From: DATMNR01 sp963702765
Lineage (GTDB): Bacteria; Chloroflexota; Ktedonobacteria; Ktedonobacterales; Ktedonobacteraceae
NCBI GenBank assembly: GCA_963702765.1
Contig: CAVPEB010000019.1
Span: 166,950-230,949 of the forward strand
Direction of reading: 5' to 3'
Length of the DNA: 64,000 nucleotides
Shown here: in pieces, positions 8,421 through 18,118 of the stretch
Layout of the letters: each line of letters starts with the position of its first letter
Position numbering within the stretch: position 1 is the stretch's first letter
Translations under genes and position numbers: made by a program
Notes under the pieces: generated by a model
Seen by the model: only the letters and a program-made list of their open reading frames with translations
What the model was told of the DNA's origin: nothing
Database searches by the model: none

Positions 8421-10017
8421 ATGATGGGAAAGAAGGAGCGGCATTTTGCTCCACTCATCAACGTTTCTGTCGAACAGTTAGTGCCACACAGATCATTTCT
8501 ATCGGCACCTGGAGCGCACCCTCGATCTCTCGTTTGTCCGCGAGTTCGTCCACAAGACCTATGCCTGTGGAGGTCGTCCCTCGATTGACCCCATCGTATT
8601 TTTCAAGCTGCAACTCGTGATGTTTTTTGAAGGTCTTCGCTCCGAACGGCAATTGATGCGCCATGCGGCAGACCGGCTCAGCGTGCGCTGGTACATCGGC
8701 TACGATTTGAACGAGCCACTTCCCGACCATTCCAGTTTGACGCGCATCCGCGAACGCTATGGGGTGGAGGTCTTGCGCCGCTTCTTCGACGCCATTGTTG
8801 AGCAATGCCAGCAGGAGAAGCTCGTCTGGGGGAAAGAACTCTACATTGATAGCACCCAAGTTAATGCCAATGCTGACCTGGACTCGCTCACGCCCCGCTT
8901 TGCCGTCGAGGCGCGTGAGGCCATGCAGGCTCATCTAGCCGCTCTGTTTGCTGAGGAAGACGCTCAGCGCAAGCCGCAGGAAGCCGGAGGTGCCAGTGCT
9001 CAGACTACGCCACAGACCGATGCCACTGCACCCCTCCCTCTGCCTGTCATCCTCTCCGAAGCAGAGCAAGAGGAACTGGCGAGCGAGAATATGGCGCGGC
9101 ACGACTGGATCGCACAGGAAGGTCGGCAACAACGGGAGGTGCATGGCCTCTACCAGCGGACGTCAGACTTCAAAGTCAGCACCACTGATCCTGATGCAAC
9201 CTCGATGCGCCTGAAAAGTGGCGGTACGCACTTGGGCTACCACGTGCACTACATCGTCGATGGTGGCAAAGCGCTGTGTCATTCTTCAGGCACTCGTGAC
9301 GTCTTCGGAGGTCATGGATAACCAACCGATGCGCGATCTGCTCTGGCGTGTGCGCTTCCGTTGGAAGCTGCATCCTCGCCATGTGACCGGCGACACAAAA
9401 TATGGCACCATCGAGAACATCAAAGCCATTGAGGACGCAGGGCATCCGTGCCTATGTTCCCTTGACCGAATTGGGAAGAGCGGTATGAGGTCTGGTCAGC
9501 CTCTCACTTCCGCTATGAAGCGCAGGCTGATCAGTATCGCTGTGCGCAAGGCGAGATTTTGAAACGGGTGGGGGTGGTCAATCCCGACGGACGTCAGCTC
9601 TATCGCGCTCCTGCTTCCATCTGCAATGACTGCCCAGTCAAAGTGCAGTGCACGACCAGTAACCAGGGGCGTCGCGTCTATCGTCATGTGGGAGAGGAGT
9701 ACCTAGAGCGGGTTCGCACCTATCAGCAGACGCTCGCTTACCAGAAAGCTCTCGCGCAAACGCCAAGTGTGGGTGGAGCCGCTGTTTGCAGAGGCCAAAG
9801 ACTGGCATGGCTTGCGTCGCTTCCGCTTGCGACTGCTCTGGCGTGTCAACTGCGAAGCCCTACCATCGCCACTGGACAAAATCTCAAGCGACTCCTCAAG
9901 AAACGGGGCTGCGGACGCCGCCCGTCCCAGTGCAGCCCTCTGGCCCTTTTAAATCTTTTGTGTGAGATGCTTGTCCTCGCTACTTGTCCTCGCTATTGGA
10001 AGTGTGATCACTTCTGA
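8421..10017 (+). pseudogene. IS1182-family transposase, multiply frameshifted
   Basis: The plus strand spells out one DDE transposase of the IS1182 type in at least four frames. The order is an N-terminal part (from 8421), FFKLQLVMFFEGLRSERQL, the first catalytic Asp in ELYIDSTQVNANA, the second Asp in VTGDTKYGT (about 9390), a cysteine-containing zinc-like segment near 9620-9660, and the catalytic Glu in LFAEAKDWHGLRRFR (about 9790). Breaks lie near 8500-8600, 9280, 9450, 9770 and 9860. All three catalytic residues survive but no intact protein can be made. I could not define terminal inverted repeats with certainty; TGATCAC occurs near both ends (about 8390 and 10003). Confidence 0.85.
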
Positions 10018-10370
10018 TGTTGATTGAGTCAGCTACTCAAAAGTCAGACCCAAGCGGGAGAGGAGGCATAACTTTTGAGACAACAATAAAATCGGGTGTT
10101 ACTAAAAAGAAGCCATGGACACGCGCTGAGAGCTCCTCTTTAGAACTCTCAAAATAGAGTAATCATACCGTTGCTATCCCACGGGATAAGCGTTGAACCT
10201 TAACAATCTCAAGAATAATCTTGAAAGGGGAATTTCACGGTACCTTTATCAAGATATATTCCAGGAGTTACGAAGTAGTTGTGGATTGGTTAAGAACTGG
10301 TTGGCAAAATGGCAGTTGGGTTACGGAACATTAACCAGTTTTGCTGATAAAAAATGCTTATTAGCAAAAA
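10018..10370. other. Gene-free spacer after the IS1182-type remnant
   Basis: This AT-rich stretch separates the transposase remnant from the terminator of the aldehyde dehydrogenase gene. The 105-codon plus-strand frame running through it (10193-10510) has low-complexity composition, crosses the terminator and overlaps the dehydrogenase gene, so I reject it. I see nothing else here. Confidence 0.4.
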
Positions 10371-10372
10371 GA

Positions 10373-10398
10373 AACAGGGCACCTTCTGGTGTCCTGTT
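10373..10398 (-). terminator. Rho-independent terminator after the aldehyde dehydrogenase
   Basis: An 11-bp stem (10373-10383 with 10388-10398, one G-T pair) with a 4-base loop. Read on the minus strand it runs into a T-rich tail (TTTCTTTTTG). It lies 45 bases after the dehydrogenase stop. Confidence 0.8.
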
Positions 10399-10442
10399 AC
10401 AGAGGAGTACTAACCTGCCGTTACTACCGTTAAAAAAGGTCT

Positions 10443-11939
10443 CTAGTCTGCATCGCCGAAGATGGTGTAATGCCACCCTTTGCGAGTATCATTACTCAGT
10501 TCAATCATGACATGTTTGATCTGAGTATACTCTTCGAAGGAATACATGGACATATCTTTACCAATGCCGCTTTCCTTATAGCCGCCATGCGGCATCTCAG
10601 AAGTGAGTGGTAGATGGTCATTGACCCACACCGTACCAAATTGCAACGCTTTGCTAGCACGCATAGCCTTGAATACATCTGTCGTCCACACTGAAGAAGC
10701 AAGACCATAGACGACATCATTGGCTTTCCGCAATACTTCCTCTTCGGTACTGAAGCGACATACTACAACGACCGGGCCAAAGACTTCACTTTGCACAATC
10801 TCGGCATCGTTGCGATCTTCAGCGATTACGGTTGGCTCGAAGAAGTAGCCCCTCTCCAATCCACTCACAGTGGCACGCTTACCGCCAATCACGATATTTG
10901 CACCATCACGTAATGCGCGCTCAACAAAGCCCTCAACAGTGGCACGCTGTGAAGCGGAAATCAACGGTCCCATGTCGGTGCTTTCATTTGCAGGGTTACC
11001 AACACGAATTTCCCTGACTTTGCTCAGGAATGACTGCATGAATTCATCATAGACATTATCCTGAACATAAATACGGGTAGCAGCAGTGCAATCCTGCCCA
11101 CAGTTTACATACCCACCAGCTACGGCACCATTAGCAGCCGCTTCAATGTTCGCATCATCGTAAACAATGAACGGCGCTTTGCCACCTAGCTCCAGGTGAA
11201 CACGTTTGATACTTTCGGCGCCAGCACGCATAATGTGCTTGCCACTCTCAGTGCTACCTGTAACTGAAACCATATTGACCTTGCCATGATTGGAAAGGGC
11301 TTGTGCCACTCCCGGGCCGCTGGTAATCACATTGAGAACACCAGGAGGTAGACCAGCTTCGAGAGCAATTTCACCCAATTTGAGCGTAGAAAGTGGCGTT
11401 TCGACTGATGGTTTGATGACAACTGTATTACCCGCTGCCAGCGCAGGTCCGATCTTCCACGCTGCCATCATAAAAGGATAGTTCCATGGGGCCAGGGAAG
11501 CAACAACACCTATCGGTTCGCGACGAATAATGCTGGTATGTCCTCCAGTATATTCACTTGTTGCTGTGCCAGCAAGATGGCGAGCGGCCCCTGCAAAGAA
11601 ATGCAGGTTATCAATAGCAAAAGGAATATCACTATCACGGGCGAGCTTAATTGGCTTACCAGCATCCAAAGAGTCCAGTTCAGCCAGTTCGGAAGCGTGG
11701 TTTTCCAACAACATTGCCAGTTTTTCTAGCGCCGCGGCACGCGCTCCATGCGGTAATCCAGACCAACGCCCATCATCAAATGCTTCTCGCGCTGCAGTCA
11801 CTGCACGCTCTACGTCCTCGACTGAACTTAAAGGGACCTCGGCAATCCACTCGCCTGTAGCCGGGCCAACATCCTCAACAGTCTTACCAGAACTACTGTT
11901 GACCAGCTCGCCATTAATAAGAAGTTTGTAATCGGCCAC
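10443..11939 (-). CDS. Aldehyde dehydrogenase, gamma-aminobutyraldehyde/betaine-aldehyde type
   Basis: A 498-residue NAD(P)-dependent aldehyde dehydrogenase. Visible motifs are LAPWNYPFMMAAWK, the cofactor loop VIKPSVETPLS, VTGSTESGKHIM, the general-base Glu in LELGGKAPF, the catalytic Cys in NCGQDCTAATR, and EVFGPVVVVCRF. The pattern is closest to PatD-type 4-aminobutyraldehyde dehydrogenases, which oxidise the product of putrescine transamination to GABA. I place the start at the GTG at 11939, which has AAAGGAG 8 bases upstream; a further upstream frame lacks such a site. A PatA-like aminotransferase and a lysine-dehydrogenase-like gene lie on the same strand 2 kb upstream, separated by an IS607 element, which supports a role in diamine or lysine breakdown. 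Substrate specificity is inference. Confidence 0.9.
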   Translation of the reverse strand: MADYKLLINGELVNSSSGKTVEDVGPATGEWIAEVPLSSVEDVERAVTAAREAFDDGRWSGLPHGARAAALEKLAMLLENHASELAELDSLDAGKPIKLARDSDIPFAIDNLHFFAGAARHLAGTATSEYTGGHTSIIRREPIGVVASLAPWNYPFMMAAWKIGPALAAGNTVVIKPSVETPLSTLKLGEIALEAGLPPGVLNVITSGPGVAQALSNHGKVNMVSVTGSTESGKHIMRAGAESIKRVHLELGGKAPFIVYDDANIEAAANGAVAGGYVNCGQDCTAATRIYVQDNVYDEFMQSFLSKVREIRVGNPANESTDMGPLISASQRATVEGFVERALRDGANIVIGGKRATVSGLERGYFFEPTVIAEDRNDAEIVQSEVFGPVVVVCRFSTEEEVLRKANDVVYGLASSVWTTDVFKAMRASKALQFGTVWVNDHLPLTSEMPHGGYKESGIGKDMSMYSFEEYTQIKHVMIELSNDTRKGWHYTIFGDAD

Positions 11940-12123
11940 CTGAACAACTCCTTTCGGATGTACGAAATTCACAGTAAATATATCTCATGACCTACGAATT
12001 CACTGAATGCGAGTCAATGCATATCCGATATTTTATCACAAGACGTATCGGAAACTCATGACACCTGCTGACATGAGACTCGTTAGACGGCAAGCCGTCT
12101 GGGCCGATGCGGTGGCCTCTATC

Positions 12124-13308
12124 CTAGGCCATCGAAGGCGGTCGGGAATACTTTTCTGCAATGTTGTAAGAGCCGTTGACATCGGAATGGACGGGAGCAC
12201 GCCTTTGACGCGGTAAGCGGCCATCTCTGTGTCAGAGAAGCGTGGTTTCTCCTCTTGTTCGGCCTGAGTCGGATTGTAAGTTGGCAGCACATCGCGATCA
12301 AGAAACTGGCACTGCTGGTATAGGATTTGGTGAGTAGCACCGCGATACCGACGAGTTCGGCCTTGTAGGTGAGCAGCTCGATGAACTTCGCGTGGGGAAT
12401 GTGCACAAATTCCTGATTGTGCTTGCGGCCTAACTCGACCTCTTGTTCCAGAACGGATTCTTGCCAATGACGAGCGTCCCAATGCCTTGTTCCACTAACA
12501 GATCAATGATGCGACGGCTGGCCGTATGCAGATAGTGCATGACCCGGCGATTGCGCTTCGTCGTGATTGATCTAACGATGGGAGGTGAAACGCTGCTCTT
12601 TTCCTTTGGTAAGCCGCTTCTGCTCATGTCCGCGCTGCTGGTTATACAGTTGATTGGTGGCTTTGAGGGGACCACCTGAAACCAGGCGAGGGGAAAAGCC
12701 CGGTTTGTTGGACGTTAGGGCGGCAAGCACGCTCACGCCAGGATCAAGAGCGACAAAGAGCTTCTTGTCGACCTGTGCTGGTTTCACTTCGACCTGATAG
12801 ACCACCTCGACCACATAGTGATCCGCCTTGGGCACAATTCTGACCTGCTTGACGTGCTTGGGGTTTTGCTTGGTTTCGACCAGCCACCAAGCTGTGAGAC
12901 GGCTATTTCTCGATGAGCTACATGGGCCTTCCAGATCGCCCCTCGTTCAAAGACGAGCAGATTGCGACCCTGTGTTTTGTGTTTGTAGGCAGGAGGCTTG
13001 GGCCGCCCGGTGAACCGCTCTGCATGCTCCCGGTAGGCTTCCACCTCCTCAAAAAAGGCAGTCCAGGCTTGATCGAGTTGGATCAACACTTGATTACTGA
13101 CTTTGCGAGGTAGAGCTGCATAGGCATCGGAGGACTTGACCAGATGATAGACGGCAGTGTTGTTGAGATACGTGTGCTCGAAAAAGAACGATTGCCGCAC
13201 GTAGTAGTTGGCCAGGTTCCAGAGGTTCTTGGAGGCAAAGGCCAGGGAGTCGATACCCTGGAAGCGTGGGTCGCTCATGCTGATCACATGCTGCTCCACT
13301 AATTGCAT
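12124..13308 (-). pseudogene. tnpB: TnpB-type RNA-guided nuclease, frameshifted
   Basis: The minus strand encodes a TnpB/OrfB protein split over at least four frames. The N-terminal half (13308 to about 12800) is continuous. The first RuvC Asp is in VALDPGVS (about 12745). The second RuvC region is TLVIGKNPFW followed by the FVHIPHAKFIELLTYKAEL helix and SYTS, where the usual EES motif is damaged. The last RuvC Asp is in SDVNGSYNIAEK near 12170. The protein belongs to the variant with a FLD-type segment in place of the four-cysteine zinc finger. TnpB cuts DNA at element-free sites, helping the element persist. With this many breaks it cannot be active. Confidence 0.85.
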
Positions 13309-13886
13309 TCGTCATCTTCCTCCCGCAACTGCTTCACGATGGCCTCCGTTTTTCGTTTGGCCCGCCGCTGTCCGTAGAGTCGAGCAGCAAAGCTGGACAC
13401 CAGGCTCACCAGATCGGCCAGCAACTCTTCTCGATTATCTTCCGCCAGATTGACGACTTCAATCACCCGTCCTTGCCCTTTGAGCAACGTGTCCAGGTAG
13501 CGAAAGCCAAAGCGGGTCGCACGGTCCTTATGCTCGACCACGATCGTTCTGACCTGCTGATCTTCAAGCAGCGCCAGAAACTTTGCCCGGTTGTCATTCA
13601 CGCCCGAGCCAATTTCTTTGACCACTTTGCTCACCTGATAGCCTTTCGCCGCGCAGTAATCTTCTAGCCGCTCAACTTGTCGGTCCAGGTTGGCACGCTG
13701 TTCGTGCGAAGAAACCCGCGCATAGATGGCAACCTGCCCATCAGGGTTTACCTTTGGTTCTTCTCCCTCGGTGACCACAATGGTTCCCGAAGGCAGTTGA
13801 TAGCCCTTGATATCACCGTTTTGCCACCAACGAAAGGCAGTCCGATAGGTGACACCTACCTTCTTCGCATATTGACTCAACTTCAT
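13299..13886 (-). CDS. tnpA: IS607-family serine recombinase (transposase)
   Basis: An intact 195-residue protein. Residues 1-45 form a MerR-like DNA-binding helix-turn-helix (LSQYAKKVGVTYRTAFRWW). Residues 52-190 form the resolvase/invertase catalytic domain, with the active Ser in YARVSSHEQRANLDRQ and the supporting region VEHKDRATRFGF. It catalyses strand exchange through a covalent Ser-DNA link in the transposition of IS607-type elements. The 3' end overlaps the start of tnpB by 10 bases, so the two were translationally coupled. Length and motifs are normal for the family. Nothing in the sequence says it is inactive, although its tnpB partner is dead. Confidence 0.9.
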   Translation of the reverse strand: MKLSQYAKKVGVTYRTAFRWWQNGDIKGYQLPSGTIVVTEGEEPKVNPDGQVAIYARVSSHEQRANLDRQVERLEDYCAAKGYQVSKVVKEIGSGVNDNRAKFLALLEDQQVRTIVVEHKDRATRFGFRYLDTLLKGQGRVIEVVNLAEDNREELLADLVSLVSSFAARLYGQRRAKRKTEAIVKQLREEDDECN

Positions 13887-13979
13887 AGGTAAAGTATAGC
13901 ATACTTACCGTCATTTATCAATATTTTTCATCGTTTTCAGTGACTAGTTCTCACACATCAATATCGACAGAAATTGGCT

Positions 13980-15149
13980 CTATGACACCGTAACGGTGCG
14001 AGTTTCTGTCACGTGCATGCCATATCTGGCTAACTCTTCAAAAAATGGTTCTACTGGCACGCACATTTCAGGTCCGAAAGCGCCACGGTGTCTAATTTCA
14101 CCAGTGGCCAGCATGTGTCCAGCAATAGCCAGTGGGGTGCCTGTATCAAGAGCGCCAGCACTAATACCCCAACGCCGATAAGGTAACACAACAATCTGGT
14201 TGGTAATCTCTACGTTTTGCCCCTCAGACTCGCCATTCGCGACAATGCGCAAGACATCACAATCTTGCGGCTCGACATCCTCAATGGGAGCTATCTCCAA
14301 TAATCGGGCCAGCACCTCACGCGGGGATACTTTAGCTCCTCGTATATTGATTGACTCATCGCTTCCAAAACCCAGGTCAACCAGGAACTTTAATTTTGTC
14401 ATGAAATCAGTCGGGAAGGCTATTTTAAACGAGACATAGTGAATGCCTTTGTTCTTGAACGAGATTGGAAAAGTAGCGCATTCAGAATGCAACGAATAAA
14501 TTGCTGTAGCTCGTCCAACAGGCAGAGGAAAAACCATCTCTTCCTGCCCGCTCAATGGCTGCTGCGGATACCATACACCGTCCTGGAAAACTTGAGGCTG
14601 TTTAGTAAATTCATCCAGTATCGTGCGTATAGAATATGGAGCAACCAGTGGCGCTGATGAAGGCGTATCATCGCTACAGCCCAACTGCACTTTGATGCTC
14701 TCAACATAGTCAAGTTTGTTAACAGCAGCACGAGCCAGCACATTGGTAACACCTGGAGTGCCACCCATACCCAAAATGGCGGTTATACCGGCGGCAGAAA
14801 CCTCGTCATTCATTGCCATCAGGCGACGAGTCATATGGAAAAGGCCTCCAAGGTCTGCATAATGCACCTTTTCCTGGATACAGGCCTTGAGGACAGGCAG
14901 GTTAAAGACATATTCGACTGCGTTCAGAACCACATCTGCACCTCGCAAGAGGGCTTGCAATCTCTCCTCGTCATTCACATCAATTTGCTTGACTACAATG
15001 TTGTTGCTATGTAGAGACGCAGCGACCTCCTGAGCGCGTTCTTCGTTATAGTCTGCAATGGTAATCTGGTCTATATCTGCATATTCTGTCAAGGTGCGCG
15101 CGGCAATGCGTCCCATCGCGCCGGCGCCACCGAGTACGATAATGTGCAT
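13980..15149 (-). CDS. Saccharopine-dehydrogenase-family protein, L-lysine 6-dehydrogenase-like
   Basis: A 389-residue NAD(P) enzyme. The N-terminal Rossmann motif IIVLGGAGAMGRIAARTL comes first, then DVVLNAVEYVFNLPVLKACI, YADLGGLF and the GMGGTPGVTNVLA loop. The C-terminal end (GAFGPEMCVPVEPFFEEL, then TETRTVTVS) matches the layout I recall for L-lysine 6-dehydrogenases, which make allysine from lysine. True saccharopine reductases are longer, as a rule. I chose the ATG at 15149, 9 bases after GGGAG; an upstream TTG lies too close to it. It follows the aminotransferase by about 20 bases, so the two form one transcription unit. The likely job is oxidation of lysine or a related basic amino acid; ornithine or polyamine derivatives are the alternatives. 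Confidence 0.75.
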   Translation of the reverse strand: MHIIVLGGAGAMGRIAARTLTEYADIDQITIADYNEERAQEVAASLHSNNIVVKQIDVNDEERLQALLRGADVVLNAVEYVFNLPVLKACIQEKVHYADLGGLFHMTRRLMAMNDEVSAAGITAILGMGGTPGVTNVLARAAVNKLDYVESIKVQLGCSDDTPSSAPLVAPYSIRTILDEFTKQPQVFQDGVWYPQQPLSGQEEMVFPLPVGRATAIYSLHSECATFPISFKNKGIHYVSFKIAFPTDFMTKLKFLVDLGFGSDESINIRGAKVSPREVLARLLEIAPIEDVEPQDCDVLRIVANGESEGQNVEITNQIVVLPYRRWGISAGALDTGTPLAIAGHMLATGEIRHRGAFGPEMCVPVEPFFEELARYGMHVTETRTVTVS

Positions 15150-15169
15150 GTGAATCAACTCCCTTACTG

Positions 15170-16633
15170 CTATGCGACCGCTGCATCGGATCCATTTAGA
15201 GCGGCGTTCAGTATGACATCTTCGGAAACAGGAGCGCCGGGTTGGGTCCCAGCATCGGACACGCCAGAAGTCGAAACAGATGAACGAAGCTCCTGAAGTG
15301 TATCCTCCAGGCGATTCAGAATTGTATCGATCTCTTCACGAGTTATAATCAGTGGCGGCTCTACGCGAATGACACGCGAGTTGTTGAGCGTCCCAGAAAT
15401 GAGTACCCCTCGTTTGAAAAGTCCGGATGCAACAGCATAGCCAATGTCGTCATTCACAAAATGTTGGCCTATAAGCAAGCCTTTGCCTGTAATATTCGTA
15501 TAAAAGTCATCATAACGCGCTGCGATCCCCTGCAACTGCTGAATAAAGTATTCGCCTTTTTCAGCAGCCTGTTCAGACACACGTTCCTCGAGAGTCACGT
15601 TGATAGCTGCAATAGCAGCAGCACAGGCCAGAGGATTACCCCCCGTCGTAGAGGTATGGATGAACGGATTGCTGTTCATCACGCTCCATATCTTGGAAGT
15701 AGACATGAAAGCGCCTATAGGCATTACTCCACCACCCAGGGCTTTGGCAGAGGCAATGATATCAGGTTCAACGCCCCAATGTTCAACACCCCACAACTTG
15801 CCAGTACGCCCCATTCCAGTCTGCACTTCATCAGCAATAAGCAGCACTTCATATTCATCGCAGATAAGTCGGAGACGCGGCCAGAAATCATCCGGAGGCA
15901 CGATAGCGCCTGCCTCGCCTTGCACTGGTTCCATAATAACGGCTGCTATATCATTGCCAACTTCACGAGCAATGCGTAACTGTTGCTCAACGGCATCAGC
16001 ATCACCAAATGGAACATGGAAGACATTATTTTGAGGGGTTAATGCAGGGCGACGAAAAATGGCTTTACCCGTAAGTGAGAGAGAGCCGGCAGTTTTGCCG
16101 TGAAATCCACGCACCGAGGCGATGAAGCCACTCTTACGGGTATATAGTTTGGCAAGTTTCATTGCCCCTTCAACAGCCTCTGTGCCACTACCCACAAAGA
16201 AGCTATATTGAATGTCACCGGGAGTAATCTCTGCCAGTAAATGTGCCAGCATACCACGTAAGGGATCAAGAAGTTCCTGTGTAGGCATCGGGCTTTTTTG
16301 TAATTGTGCTTGAACGGCCCCCACGACTTTGGGATGGGCCCAACCAAGATTGAATAAGCCAAACCCACCCAGGCAGTCAATGTATTCGCGACCAAGCACA
16401 TCCTTGAATGTTGCTCCGCGTCCTGTCCATTCAACTGCTGCAAAGTCACCTGCTTCAGCGACAGACTTGCGATACTCGATAAACCCACTGTTGTAATAGT
16501 TTGCGAAGTTGCTGACAGTGGTCTCAACCAACCATTCTGCTTCACTTTTCCCTAATTTCTGTTGATGAACTGTATCGAGGTACCGTTGAGAATCGTTGAG
16601 GGCCTTTAGTAAGCCATCTCCATCCGTACTCAT
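15170..16633 (-). CDS. Class III aminotransferase, putrescine aminotransferase-like
   Basis: A 487-residue PLP enzyme of the ornithine/putrescine aminotransferase group. Visible are FVGSGTEAVEGAMKLAKLY (phosphate-binding), RGFHGKTAGSLSLTGK, AAVIMEPVQGEAG, LLIADEVQTGMGRTGKLW (Asp of the PLP pocket) and the Schiff-base Lys in SAKALGGGVMPIGA. The N-terminal extension of about 80 residues and the overall pattern fit PatA (YgjG), which transfers the amino group of putrescine or cadaverine to 2-oxoglutarate. I place the start at the ATG at 16633, with AAAGGA upstream. It heads a unit with the lysine-dehydrogenase-like gene, and a PatD-like aldehyde dehydrogenase lies beyond the IS607 element. The C-terminal 30 residues are an Ala/Ser-rich tail of no known role. 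Confidence 0.85.
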   Translation of the reverse strand: MSTDGDGLLKALNDSQRYLDTVHQQKLGKSEAEWLVETTVSNFANYYNSGFIEYRKSVAEAGDFAAVEWTGRGATFKDVLGREYIDCLGGFGLFNLGWAHPKVVGAVQAQLQKSPMPTQELLDPLRGMLAHLLAEITPGDIQYSFFVGSGTEAVEGAMKLAKLYTRKSGFIASVRGFHGKTAGSLSLTGKAIFRRPALTPQNNVFHVPFGDADAVEQQLRIAREVGNDIAAVIMEPVQGEAGAIVPPDDFWPRLRLICDEYEVLLIADEVQTGMGRTGKLWGVEHWGVEPDIIASAKALGGGVMPIGAFMSTSKIWSVMNSNPFIHTSTTGGNPLACAAAIAAINVTLEERVSEQAAEKGEYFIQQLQGIAARYDDFYTNITGKGLLIGQHFVNDDIGYAVASGLFKRGVLISGTLNNSRVIRVEPPLIITREEIDTILNRLEDTLQELRSSVSTSGVSDAGTQPGAPVSEDVILNAALNGSDAAVA

Positions 16634-16699
16634 AAAAATCCTTTCTGGTAATGCGGCCTGCAAAAGACATCCTCCACCGGCCCGCCTACCGGGTTAGCT

Positions 16700-16717
16700 A
16701 CTATCAATACTGATAGT
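16700..16717. promoter_or_regulatory. Candidate operator upstream of the aminotransferase gene
   Basis: ACTATCA-N4-TGATAGT forms a perfect inverted repeat with 7-base arms, 67 bases before the aminotransferase start. The position suits an operator for a dimeric regulator; no regulator gene is adjacent, so its partner is unknown. The rest of the 16634-17128 spacer shows no gene. Confidence 0.4.
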
Positions 16718-17128
16718 CTAGAGTTAGTAGTTAGCTTGAGGACATCTACGTTATCACCTATCCATGCGGATACATGATGTAAGAAGTAAAAACTAAGAAC
16801 GCTTGCTACAAGATAATCTCTACTTGATCTATGAAAGCTAAGCAAATTAGAACGTTATAAGGTGAACAACAATGTGGAAAATTGAATTGGAATGAGGGTC
16901 ATGAGAGAGTGACACAACCAAATCAAAAGATTGGAGGTAGAAAAATCAGGGGTAGCACGTAGACAGGTGGAAGCCACGAAATACGTAGAATTTCGGAATG
17001 TAGCGGCCTCGTTTTTTACCAGGCATGTCTGTAAGTTTCACGAAAAACACCAAATTTCACTCGTTTGGGTACGATATATGCGTTGAACTTACTTACAGTA
17101 TAGTCTACAAACAAGCAAGAAAGCAAGG

Positions 17129-18097
17129 TTAGTTTATATCACCATCACCTTCATCATCTGCGTAAGACACCACTTGTTTGCCCAACATATCGCTATCTAA
17201 CATATCAGCCTTTAACGCATCGATCTTTTCTCCAGATGTCTGATACGCCCTTGCAAACCGCCCTTCCAAGTAACGAGCAAGCAATGAAAGTGGGTAACAG
17301 ATCGCGAGATAAATCATAGCGCCTAGAATATACACAAATAACTTTTGATTGGGATTTATCAATGGATCAGCAAAGGCGCCAGTAATTTGTTCCAGTTCGG
17401 CCACACCAAGAACTTCGAGCAAGGCGCTGTCCTGAATCAATGTTATAAAATAGTTTGTGAAAGGAGGAATAGTAATTCGCACCGCTTGAGGCAACACAAT
17501 ATGGCGCATTGACTGGCGAGAATTCATACCCAGACTCAATGCTGCTTCAGTCTGTCCCTTGTTTACCGACTCAATGCCAGTACGGAAGACTTCTGTTATA
17601 TAGGCGCCATAGGCAAAGCTCAAACCAAGAATTCCATAAAAGTATGCTGAAAAAGCCAGGGGAACAAGAGAATTGCTCTGAAAGACCGTCATAAAGTTAA
17701 AAGCGAATGTGTAAGGATCAAAACCAGCTTTCGAGAGCAAATAACCTATGCCATAGTACCACAAGAGCAATTGTACGAAAATAGGCGTACCACGCACTAC
17801 CTCGACATAAACAATGGCAATCCAGCGAATGAACGCGAATCGAGAAAGGCGCGCTAAGGCTCCAATCAGCCCAAGTATCACCGCCAACACCATACTCACT
17901 ACCGAGATACCAATCGTTACACCAGCCGCTTGCAACAAAAAGGGTAGATAGAGGGTAATAAGACTAAGATTTAAATAGAGATAATACCCAAAGCCCAATA
18001 GCAAAAGCGCAAGCACAACATAATAGAGCGCATTGATGACCGGGAGCCAACTTCGCGTCCTAGGCTCAACGCCTTTAATAGTCTGAGTCTGCTGCAC
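17129..18097 (-). CDS. Polar amino acid ABC transporter, permease 2
   Basis: A 322-residue inner-membrane permease of the His/Glu/Gln (HAAT) type with about six membrane segments. The coupling loop for the ATPase is visible as GQTEAALSLGMNSRQSMRHI, the EAA motif. The N-terminus has an extra membrane helix and the C-terminus a 25-residue acidic tail, both longer than the minimal permease. The start is a GTG with GAGGAG 7 bases upstream, 21 bases after the stop of permease 1. It works with permease 1, the lipoprotein and the ATPase encoded upstream. The substrate is probably a polar or basic amino acid, which fits the catabolic genes downstream. Confidence 0.88.
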   Translation of the reverse strand: MQQTQTIKGVEPRTRSWLPVINALYYVVLALLLLGFGYYLYLNLSLITLYLPFLLQAAGVTIGISVVSMVLAVILGLIGALARLSRFAFIRWIAIVYVEVVRGTPIFVQLLLWYYGIGYLLSKAGFDPYTFAFNFMTVFQSNSLVPLAFSAYFYGILGLSFAYGAYITEVFRTGIESVNKGQTEAALSLGMNSRQSMRHIVLPQAVRITIPPFTNYFITLIQDSALLEVLGVAELEQITGAFADPLINPNQKLFVYILGAMIYLAICYPLSLLARYLEGRFARAYQTSGEKIDALKADMLDSDMLGKQVVSYADDEGDGDIN

Positions 18098-18118
18098 GTA
18101 CTTCTCCTCTTGCCTATC

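Larger units (their letters stand above)
12124..13886 (-). mobile_element. IS607-family element (tnpA intact, tnpB decayed)
   Basis: The element contains a serine-recombinase tnpA at 13299-13886 followed by a degraded tnpB overlapping it by 10 bases, the standard IS607 order. IS607 elements lack terminal inverted repeats and target duplications, so the ends cannot be read directly; the true limits are probably somewhere in 12000-12124 and 13887-13979. A guide-type RNA would be expected at the 3' end of tnpB (around 12040-12150, minus strand) but I cannot confirm it. The element separates the aldehyde dehydrogenase from its probable operon partners. Confidence 0.8.

Noticed and set aside
10193..10510. 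105-codon plus-strand frame before the aldehyde dehydrogenase
   Set aside because: It runs through the dehydrogenase terminator and into the dehydrogenase gene, with no recognisable domain.
12000..12150. Guide RNA of the IS607 TnpB
   Set aside because: Expected at this place, but I cannot recognise its fold or the element end from sequence alone, so I do not list it.
16630..16845. 71-codon minus-strand frame upstream of the aminotransferase
   Set aside because: It overlaps the aminotransferase ribosome site and start and has no family pattern; more likely leader sequence.
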